Below, piece by piece: positions 21,441 through 27,978 of a stretch of DNA of 29,889 nucleotides. How positions within the stretch are numbered: the first letter of the stretch is position 1; every line of letters begins with the position of its first letter. The DNA is from Candidatus Hydrogenedentota bacterium. GTDB taxonomy: Bacteria; Hydrogenedentota; Hydrogenedentia; Hydrogenedentales; CAITNO01. The notes below the pieces were generated by a model. It saw only the letters and a list, made by a program, of their open reading frames with translations, was not told the origin of the DNA and ran no database searches. The stretch is from NCBI GenBank assembly GCA_007118765.1, contig SKQZ01000273.1, positions 1 to 29,889 on the forward strand, in the 5' to 3' direction. Both the position numbers and the translations under genes were made by a program.

Positions 21441-24400
21441 ATGAGCCGATTGCCCTTGGGCATGGTGCTGGCGCTTGCTTTTCTGGCATGGCCGGTTGAT
21501 GCGCAACCGGAAGGAATTGTTGTCGGCAGCGGTAATTTTCCGCCCATGTTTTTTATAAGCGAAGGCGGACAATCCGTGGGCCGCGACGTTGATTTGTGGC
21601 GGTTGTGGTCGTTGAAGACCGGGGTGCCCGTGGAGTTTCGCGTGATGCATTGGCCGGAGGTGCTCCCAGCGCTGCTGGCCGGTGAGATTGATGTCGCGGC
21701 AGGCGCCTCGTACACGCCCGACCGTGCTGAACGCATGGCGTTTACGGAGCCATACCAGGAATTACAGGCCTATTTGTTCCTGCACCGGGATGCTGTTTAT
21801 GTGGAGGAGTTGCAGGAACTGGCGGAAATGCGCGTGGGCGTGTTGCGGGGGACAAGTGTCGAGGAATACGTTCGCGAACATATCCCGGAGGCGCGCACCT
21901 ATTCTTTTCTTACCTATGAAAGCCTTGTAACGGCGGCATTGGGCGGCCGGGTGGAAGCGTTTATTGCGGAAGAACCGCTTGCCTCCTACCATCTGACCAT
22001 GGCCGATGCGTCGAACGCATTCAGGCGGTCGTCGCGCATTTTCTTGGATGCCAGCCTTCGTATGGCGGTGCGGCGCGAGAATGAGGCGCTGCTGGCGCTT
22101 GTGAACGAAGGTTTTGATGCAATTACGGACGAAGAACGGCGTCAAATTGACGAAGGATGGTTTGGCCCGGCGTTGGGTCCGGCGTTGGAACCGGAGGCAT
22201 CCCTGTGGCCGGGCTACCTGTGGTTGTTTCTGGCGTTGGCAATTGTAGTGGCGCTCGTCTCGGTAATAGCCCTGGCCAACACTTGGTACCGGGAATTGCC
22301 GGATGTGCAGACTGTGCGCGAAACATTCGTCAACATGTGGTTGATTTGCGGCGCTGTTGCGGCGCCGCCTCTGGGCGCGCTTTCCGTATTGCGGACGCCG
22401 GAATTCGGGTGGAGCAATTTGTACGTGCTTCATATCATGGTCGTCGTGACCGTGGTGGTAAGCGCGGTGTGCCGCAAACACATTCATTATTACTTGCGCA
22501 CATTGCTGGTGCTGGCTTTGCTTTATGTTGTTGGGTTAAGCGGTCTGCTTACCTATGGCTTGGCGGGGGCCACACAGCTGCCCTTGGTCATTCTGGTGGT
22601 GGTGGCCACGGTATTGTTTGGCATACGCGGCGGTACAGTGGCGATATTTGTCGGACTGGCCACCATCGGCGGCGTAGGTGTGGCGGTGCAGATGGGCTTG
22701 TGGACATATACCTACGATGTTGCGGGGTATTCCGGCGCACTCATAACGTGGGCGACCATATTCGCGTTGTTTGCCTTTTACACAATCGGACTTGTGCTGG
22801 GCGTAGGCGGGGTGTATAAACACATGGAAGGCGCGCTGCATGCCCAGCGTCGCTCGGAAAGTCTGTTCCGCAATCTGGTTGAAACCACCAGCGACTGGAT
22901 ATGGGAAACGAATGCCGAGGGCCGCTTTGTCTACTCCAGCCCACAGGTGAAAACCATATTGGGCTATTCGCCGAGCGAGATTGTCGGGCAGAGATACGAC
23001 GCGCTCATGCCGGCGGAGGAAAGGAAACGCACCATTGCGGCGTTTCAAGAGGCTGTTAACAGCGGTCGTCTCATCTTTACTGTTGAAAACAGCCACCAAC
23101 ACAAGGACGGCGGCCTGGTGGTGTTTGAAACCCGTGGCGCGCCCGTGCTCGACCGATCAGGAGAGATTGTGGGGTATCGGGGCGTGGCCCGTGACATTAC
23201 AAAGCGCAAACAGGCGGAGGAAGAGCGGGAGCGGCTGATGACCGCCATTGAACAGGCCGGGGAGGCCATCATTATTACCGACGCGGGCGGCATTATCCAG
23301 TATGTCAATCCGGCATTCATTGCGGTGTCCGGCTACAGCCGCGAGGATGTAATAGGCGAGAGTTTGCGGTTGCTTGCCGATGATGTTTACGGACACGAGG
23401 CCAACAAAGAAATGTGGGGCGCCTTGGCCAACGGAGACACGTGGACCGGACAAGTTGACAGCAAACGCAAGGATGGCGGGTCGTTCGTCGCGAAGGTGAC
23501 CATTTCGCCTGTGCATGATATTACGGGGCGCACCATCAACTTTATTGCGGTGCAGCAGGACATATCAACCGAAAAAGAATTGGAAGTGCAATTGCTGCAG
23601 GCACAAAAGATGGAGGCGCTGGGCCAGATTACCGGCGGCGTTTCCCACGATTTTAACAATCTGCTGCAGGCGATACTCGGCTTTGCAGAACTGGCGCGGG
23701 ACGACGCACCGAAGGAGACGCCGCTCCATAGCGCGATTGAGGAAGTGCTGGGCGCGGGCAACCGCGCCGCCACGCTGGTGCGCCAGCTTCTGGCATTCAG
23801 CCGCCGCCAGCCCCTCGAAATGAGGATTATTAACCTTAACGAAGTTGTCACCAACATGACAAACATGGTGCAACGGGTTATTGGCGCTCCTGTCACGCTT
23901 GGGGTGCATCCCGACCCGACCCCCGCCATGGTGCGTGCCGACCGTGGTCAGATGGAACAAATACTGATGAACCTGTGCGTTAATGCCCGCGACGCCATGC
24001 CCGATGGCGGCGTGATTGACATTGACACGGCGGTGATGGTTTTGGACGGCGCTTTTTGTGCGCAACATGGCTGGGAGAATCCGGGCGCCTATGTGCGGTT
24101 GCGCGTGTCTGATACGGGTCGCGGCATGGATGCGGCCACCCTCGAAAAGATATTTGAACCCTTTTTTACGACGAAAGAAGTTGGCAAAGGAACCGGTCTC
24201 GGATTGTCAACCGTGTATGGGCTTGTCAAACAACATGCCGGCAACATTCAAATTGCCAGTAGTCCGGGCGAAGGCACGACGGTTGACATTTACCTGCCCT
24301 TGGTTGACGAAGAGGAAGCGGTCCTAACCGAACCTGAGAAGACCCCCGCACCGGGCGGCGTCGAAACTGTCCTTGTGGCGGAAGACGATTCCACTGTACG

Positions 24401-24728
24401 CTATTTGTGCAAGACGGTGCTGGAACGCGCCGGCTACAACGTGTTGACCGCAAGCGATGGTGAGGAAGCCGTTTCGGTGTTTGAGCAACATGCCGATGAA
24501 ATTGCGTTGCTGCTGCTTGATGTTATCATGCCGAAATTGAATGGCATCAAGGTGCTTGAGCGGGTGCGCGGGCTGAAACCGAAAGCACGCATTCTGTTTT
24601 GCAGCGGCTATGCCATTGAGCAAGTGCATGCCGATATTGTGCTGAACGCATGTACGCATGCGCTTCCGAAGCCATTTCACCCCAACGACTTGCTTCAAAA
24701 AGTGCGGACGATATTGGATGGCCCGTAA
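21441..24728 (+). CDS. Hybrid sensor histidine kinase with periplasmic solute-binding domain
   Basis: This is 1095 residues. A signal peptide (about 1-21) is followed by a type-3 solute-binding domain (about 24-248; GEIDVAAGASYTPDRAERMAFTEPY is typical of amino-acid-binding proteins). A membrane module with about seven spans (255-465) comes next, then two PAS domains (about 472-590 and 597-720). The HisKA domain has H736 in GGVSHDFNNLLQAI. The HATPase carries the N box ILMNLCVNARDA and the G boxes DTGRGMD and GKGTGLGLSTVYG. The C-terminal receiver domain has acidic residues in AEDD, phospho-acceptor D1027 (LLLDVIMP) and LPKPF. All phosphorelay residues are intact. It should bind a small ligand outside and pass phosphate on; no partner regulator is adjacent. 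The start at 21441 is fixed by TTGGAGGAG. Confidence 0.93.
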   Translation: MSRLPLGMVLALAFLAWPVDAQPEGIVVGSGNFPPMFFISEGGQSVGRDVDLWRLWSLKTGVPVEFRVMHWPEVLPALLAGEIDVAAGASYTPDRAERMAFTEPYQELQAYLFLHRDAVYVEELQELAEMRVGVLRGTSVEEYVREHIPEARTYSFLTYESLVTAALGGRVEAFIAEEPLASYHLTMADASNAFRRSSRIFLDASLRMAVRRENEALLALVNEGFDAITDEERRQIDEGWFGPALGPALEPEASLWPGYLWLFLALAIVVALVSVIALANTWYRELPDVQTVRETFVNMWLICGAVAAPPLGALSVLRTPEFGWSNLYVLHIMVVVTVVVSAVCRKHIHYYLRTLLVLALLYVVGLSGLLTYGLAGATQLPLVILVVVATVLFGIRGGTVAIFVGLATIGGVGVAVQMGLWTYTYDVAGYSGALITWATIFALFAFYTIGLVLGVGGVYKHMEGALHAQRRSESLFRNLVETTSDWIWETNAEGRFVYSSPQVKTILGYSPSEIVGQRYDALMPAEERKRTIAAFQEAVNSGRLIFTVENSHQHKDGGLVVFETRGAPVLDRSGEIVGYRGVARDITKRKQAEEERERLMTAIEQAGEAIIITDAGGIIQYVNPAFIAVSGYSREDVIGESLRLLADDVYGHEANKEMWGALANGDTWTGQVDSKRKDGGSFVAKVTISPVHDITGRTINFIAVQQDISTEKELEVQLLQAQKMEALGQITGGVSHDFNNLLQAILGFAELARDDAPKETPLHSAIEEVLGAGNRAATLVRQLLAFSRRQPLEMRIINLNEVVTNMTNMVQRVIGAPVTLGVHPDPTPAMVRADRGQMEQILMNLCVNARDAMPDGGVIDIDTAVMVLDGAFCAQHGWENPGAYVRLRVSDTGRGMDAATLEKIFEPFFTTKEVGKGTGLGLSTVYGLVKQHAGNIQIASSPGEGTTVDIYLPLVDEEEAVLTEPEKTPAPGGVETVLVAEDDSTVRYLCKTVLERAGYNVLTASDGEEAVSVFEQHADEIALLLLDVIMPKLNGIKVLERVRGLKPKARILFCSGYAIEQVHADIVLNACTHALPKPFHPNDLLQKVRTILDGP

Positions 24729-24745
24729 CCCGCATGGTCAAGCGT

Positions 24746-25729
24746 TTACAGTGTTGGCAGGGTTTTCTCCAATGCGGCGTCCATCGTCCATTGCGGCTGA
24801 TACCCGAAATCATTTTTGGCGCGCGAAATGTCGTAGTAATGGCTCATGGCCAGCTCGCTGGCAAGAAAGCGCGTCATCCGTGGTTCGCCCTGCAGCGGCA
24901 ACCAGCGGTACGCCGATTCCATGACCGTGCCGATGGCGCGCGCCGTGCGCAATGATATGTTGCGTTTGGGCGGCGCAATGTCCAGTCGTATTAACAGGTT
25001 CCGAATCCACTCCCACAGGTTTACCGGTTCATCCTGGGTGATAAAATAATTGGCGCCGCAAACGGGTGCGCCCGGTTTCAATGCGTCGGCCGCCTGCAAA
25101 TGGGCGTATGCCGCGTCTTCCACATAAACCATGTCCACCTTGTTTGTGCCGTCGCCCACCTGAATGAGCTTGCCTTCACGGGCACGGGAGATAATGCCCG
25201 GCAGGATGTGCGGATCGCGCGGGCCCCAGATGAGGTGGGGCCGCAATGACACCGTCAACAACGCGTCGCTGTTTGCCGCAATTACCTTGCGCTCGGCCAT
25301 TGCCTTGGTCTGGGGGTAAAAGCTTTCGTAATACTCGGGATACGGCACGGATTCATCGCAGCCGGTATGTGGTTGGTTGTCAAAAATTACGCTTGGCGAA
25401 CTGGTATACACCAACTTGCCCACGCCACATTCGCGACATGCCGCAAGGATGTTTTCTGTGGCAACCACGTTGGCCTGATAGAAATCATCGTACGGGCCCC
25501 ACAGGCCTGCTTTGGCGGCGACGTGGTATACAATGTCCATGCCGTTGCATGCGTCGCGGGCAACGCCGGGATTCGCCAAATCGCCGCGCACCTGTTGCGC
25601 GCCCATCTTCACCAGTTCCGGATAGTCGCCCCGGGCCGCGATGGTTACGTCATCGCCCCGTTCAAGCAGTTGCTCAACAATATAGCGGCCCAGAAAACCG
25701 CCGCCGCCAGTTACCAGTGCTTTTGTCAT
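24746..25729 (-). CDS. NAD(P)-dependent epimerase/3-beta-HSD-like reductase (OleD-like)
   Basis: This is 327 residues of the extended short-chain dehydrogenase type. The NAD(P)-binding GGGGFLG is at residues 8-14, with D50 in VRGDLAN. The catalytic residues are in YTSSPSV and Y138-x-x-x-K142 (FYPQTKAM). RPHLIWGPRDPHI, VYVEDAAYAHLQA and FITQDEPVNLWEWI closely resemble OleD, the 2-alkyl-3-ketoalkanoate reductase of long-chain olefin synthesis, and NSDHL-like sterol dehydrogenases. OleA, OleB and OleC are not in the window, so the role is open. GGGAG precedes the ATG. The gene converges on the hybrid kinase with 17 nt between stops. Confidence 0.88.
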   Translation of the reverse strand: MTKALVTGGGGFLGRYIVEQLLERGDDVTIAARGDYPELVKMGAQQVRGDLANPGVARDACNGMDIVYHVAAKAGLWGPYDDFYQANVVATENILAACRECGVGKLVYTSSPSVIFDNQPHTGCDESVPYPEYYESFYPQTKAMAERKVIAANSDALLTVSLRPHLIWGPRDPHILPGIISRAREGKLIQVGDGTNKVDMVYVEDAAYAHLQAADALKPGAPVCGANYFITQDEPVNLWEWIRNLLIRLDIAPPKRNISLRTARAIGTVMESAYRWLPLQGEPRMTRFLASELAMSHYYDISRAKNDFGYQPQWTMDAALEKTLPTL

Positions 25730-25810
25730 TGTAACGGCTCCCTTTGCTGTGGATGTTGTCCCAAGTGTTCATGTGGTGTGCTTGTTGTGTGCCTGCACAT
25801 ACACGACGGG

Positions 25811-25826
25811 CCCCGCCATTGCGGGG
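25811..25826. other. GC-rich hairpin between psp operon and reductase gene
   Basis: CCCCGC-catt-GCGGGG is a strong 6-bp stem with a 4-nt loop and no T-run. It lies downstream of the last psp gene and inside the predicted 5' leader of the reductase gene. It could be a weak terminator or a leader structure. Confidence 0.35.
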
Positions 25827-25859
25827 TTCAAGTTGTGCCCACCTGATCAAGCGGGTGCG

Positions 25860-25868
25860 ATTATAACA
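25860..25868 (-). promoter_or_regulatory. Extended -10 promoter of the reductase gene
   Basis: TGTTATAAT on the minus strand (25868-25860), with a perfect -10 hexamer. TTGCGA (25886-25881) stands at a short 15-bp spacing; TGTTGC stands at 17 bp. The leader would be about 124 nt. Confidence 0.5.
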
Positions 25869-25910
25869 CAGGACGCGCCGTCGCAACAGAAAGCCGCAAA
25901 AATGAGGTTG

Positions 25911-26318
25911 CTATGACTGATCGCTTTTGTGCAGGCGCTGTTCCCAATCATAGCCACGGTTTGTGACAACCGATTCGATACGTTGTATGCGGCGGTCGAG
26001 TCGTTCATAGGTATGCTTTAGCCGAAGCAATGCCATTTCACGGGAGGCGCTGTAGCTGTTGTAGAATTCGGCGTCTGCATCGTTGTCCAGCGGCAACACC
26101 GGCGCTACCGGCATGAGCAAGGCCGCCAGCGCATACGCCGCGATCATGGGCCAGACCCCGGTAAACAACGTGCCCACAACAAATGCAACGCGGACACCGG
26201 TGACGGAAAAGTGAAAGTATTCGGCCAGTCCGCGACATACGCCGAAAAAGACGCCGTTTCGCGCGCGGTACAGGCCGGGGCGTTGGTGTGCGGTAGAGTT
26301 GCTGTTTCTTGGACGCAT
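25911..26318 (-). CDS. pspC: PspC-domain membrane protein (second copy)
   Basis: This is 135 residues. A PspC domain covers residues about 14-72: LYRARNGVFFGVCRGLAEYFHFSV followed by two hydrophobic segments. The tail (about 75-135) is hydrophilic and helical, with regularly spaced charges (ALLRLKHTYERLDRRIQRIE), likely a coiled coil. In E. coli, PspC with PspB senses inner-membrane stress and binds PspA. The ATG shares one base with the TGA of the pspB-like gene (TGATG), so translation is coupled. It is the last gene of the psp operon. Confidence 0.88.
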   Translation of the reverse strand: MRPRNSNSTAHQRPGLYRARNGVFFGVCRGLAEYFHFSVTGVRVAFVVGTLFTGVWPMIAAYALAALLMPVAPVLPLDNDADAEFYNSYSASREMALLRLKHTYERLDRRIQRIESVVTNRGYDWEQRLHKSDQS

Positions 26319-26539
26319 CAGTGTCTCCCTCCCGCTTCCCGGTCAAATAGCAGCGTCTCCAGCGCCTCCACCCGCTCTTCCATGCGTTCCAAGCCGCGGT
26401 GAATCTCCTGGAGCAACCGTGTTTCATCAATGTTGGTGGTATGTGCCGTTGCCGCGCTTACCAGTTTTACAACCGTCCAACAGATAATGGCCAACCCGAA
26501 GATCAGCGTCACGAATAATAGTGATAGCAGAAAGTCCAT
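26318..26539 (-). CDS. pspB: PspB-like small membrane protein
   Basis: This is 73 residues. One N-terminal membrane helix (about 3-30) is followed by an amphipathic coiled coil. The segment ERMEERVEALETLLFDRE parallels the RMRERIQALESIL stretch of E. coli PspB, and the length is the same. The position between two pspC genes supports the call. PspB works with PspC in activating the phage-shock response. The start is the ATG at 26539, 18 nt after the upstream pspC stop. Confidence 0.75.
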   Translation of the reverse strand: MDFLLSLLFVTLIFGLAIICWTVVKLVSAATAHTTNIDETRLLQEIHRGLERMEERVEALETLLFDREAGGRH

Positions 26540-26557
26540 GGGCTTTCCTTTCCTTGT

Positions 26558-26794
26558 CTATCGGCCTTCACACAACCATGTGGCCCGGCGGGGCGCCCGT
26601 TTCAGAAGCAGTGCCGCCAACAAGTACAACGCGCACACCGGCCAGAAGCCGATGAAAACAATGGCAATGACCAGTGCGGCGCGCAGCCAGCAGGCCGCAA
26701 TGCCGCTGTATTCCGCGATGCCCCGGCAAACGCCGAACAACCAGCCGCGCCGACTGCGATAGAGCGGGTATCGTGTGCATTCATTGTACATCAT
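26558..26794 (-). CDS. pspC: PspC-domain membrane protein (first copy, minimal)
   Basis: This is 78 residues, essentially only a PspC domain: YPLYRSRRGWLFGVCRGIAEYSG, then a long hydrophobic part with two membrane spans ending LLLKRAPRRA. It lacks the coiled-coil tail of the second copy. The ATG at 26794 lies inside the 3' end of pspA (14-nt overlap), with GGAAAG about 10 nt upstream. An ATG at 26815 is possible but would overlap pspA further. It is coupled to pspA. Confidence 0.82.
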   Translation of the reverse strand: MMYNECTRYPLYRSRRGWLFGVCRGIAEYSGIAACWLRAALVIAIVFIGFWPVCALYLLAALLLKRAPRRATWLCEGR

Positions 26795-27488
26795 GCTTAT
26801 CGCTTTCCGCATCATGCCCTTTGCGGGCGTTGTCTTGTTTCCGGGCCATCAGCGCCGCCAGTTCGCGCTCAATCTCGTCGTCCTGTTCAAGCGCCGCAAA
26901 GGCCTCATCAAGACGTTCCCGGCGCGGGCCGTTTATCAAACTCGCTTCGGCTTCCATTCGGTCAATGCGTTGTTCAAACGCGTCGAACCGGTGCATCGCT
27001 TCGGCGGCGTCGTACCGGCGGATGCCGCTTTGTGCGCGGTGTTTGTCCACGGCATGACGATGGCGCTGTACCAGCATGCGTTGTTTGTCCCGTGCTCCCG
27101 CCAGTTTGTCCTCCAACTGCTGCAAGTCTTCCTGATACTGGGCGACCACCGCACGCGCCTCTTCCAACTCCGCTTCGAACGCGTCCGCCCGGTCAAGGTG
27201 ACGGCGCTTTTCAAGCAACGCCTCCCGCGCCAGGTCGGGCCGGTTCTTTTCCACGGCCAGGGCGGCCTTGTCGCCCCAGGCATTGCCCAGCGAAATCGCC
27301 GTGGCCATGTCGCGCTGGATTCGCTTTTCCGTGGCCATGGCGCCGGCGCAATTCGCCTTGATGTCCACAAGCGTGTCTTCCATCTCATGGATCATCATCT
27401 TGATCATCTTCTCGGGGTTCTCCGCCTTGTCGAGCATGGCGTTAATGTTTGCGCTGATAATGTCGCTCAAGCGGGTGAATATGCTCAT
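26781..27488 (-). CDS. pspA: Phage shock protein A (PspA/IM30 family)
   Basis: This is 235 residues, almost wholly alpha-helical and rich in charged residues. The N-terminal MSIFTRLSDIISANINAMLDKAENPEKMI is replaced here by its key pieces: FTRLSDIISANINA and KAENPEKMIKMMI, the amphipathic membrane-binding helix and start of the coiled coil typical of PspA. The family forms ESCRT-III-like oligomers that support damaged inner membranes. AAGGAG 6 nt before the ATG at 27488 fixes the start; the frame extends further upstream without support. It is the first gene of pspA-pspC-pspB-pspC and is preceded by a sigma54-type promoter. Confidence 0.93.
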   Translation of the reverse strand: MSIFTRLSDIISANINAMLDKAENPEKMIKMMIHEMEDTLVDIKANCAGAMATEKRIQRDMATAISLGNAWGDKAALAVEKNRPDLAREALLEKRRHLDRADAFEAELEEARAVVAQYQEDLQQLEDKLAGARDKQRMLVQRHRHAVDKHRAQSGIRRYDAAEAMHRFDAFEQRIDRMEAEASLINGPRRERLDEAFAALEQDDEIERELAALMARKQDNARKGHDAESDKHDVQ

Positions 27489-27551
27489 GACAAACTCCTT
27501 GTTGGCAGCGCTTCGTGCCTGCCGGTTACAGCTAATGTACCGACCAAGATA

Positions 27552-27568
27552 CGCAAGAAACGTGCCAA
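27552..27568 (-). promoter_or_regulatory. Sigma54 (RpoN) promoter of the psp operon
   Basis: Read on the minus strand, TTGGCACGTTTCTTGCG matches the sigma54 consensus YTGGCACG-N4-TTGC, with GG and GC exactly 10 bases apart. Transcription would start near 27541, leaving a 53-nt leader before pspA. psp operons of enterobacteria are sigma54/PspF-controlled; no pspF gene is in the window. Confidence 0.75.
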
Positions 27569-27663
27569 CATGCCTAATTTTTGTAACATAATCAAAACAC
27601 AGCACATAAAAGATTTCTGTGGTCTTGTAACCCCTGTAATATGGTGCTATACGCCTCTAGCAT

Positions 27664-27676
27664 GGCGAATTTCGCC
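27664..27676. promoter_or_regulatory. Perfect dyad upstream of the psp promoter
   Basis: GGCGAA-T-TTCGCC. Its centre is about 129 bp upstream of the predicted pspA start, a range used by enhancer-binding activators of sigma54 promoters. Whether an activator binds here is inference. Confidence 0.35.
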
Positions 27677-27860
27677 TATAGTTGGCATAACGCATTGGTT
27701 GCGGTGGCGGCTACCGGTGGCACACTGCGAGGACGCAGAGAGGCCAACAGGTTCCCCTGATCTTGATGCACGAAGACACGTGTAAACCAGTTGTTTTGAA
27801 CAAGCATTGTGGTGCGATTGCTTGTGACAAAAGATAGTGGAGCGAATTCGCAGTATTCAT

Positions 27861-27889
27861 TTGTGTTTTTGGCAACGTCATGTTACAAT
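27861..27889 (+). promoter_or_regulatory. Promoter of the secreted modular protein
   Basis: TTGTGT (27861-27866), a 17-bp spacer and TACAAT (27884-27889), with TG in the extended -10 position. Start near 27896, leader about 83 nt. Confidence 0.5.
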
Positions 27890-27978
27890 GAAGAATGAAA
27901 AGTTTTGTGGGTGAGATGCCTGCAGGGCGTTCTTGCCATTGTATGTATGGTACACAAGAGACAGGAAATTTAACGAGT

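Larger units (their letters stand above)
27489..27978. other. Divergent regulatory region between pspA and the secreted modular protein
   Basis: 490 bases with no supported gene. From left to right it holds the pspA leader, a sigma54-like promoter (27552-27568, minus), a perfect dyad (27664-27676) and a sigma70-type promoter for the rightward gene (27861-27889). The stretch 27690-27850 has no recognised element. Confidence 0.6.

Noticed and set aside
26775..27785. Plus-strand frame of 336 codons
   Set aside because: It lies opposite pspA and runs through the sigma54 promoter; PspA features on the minus strand are clear.
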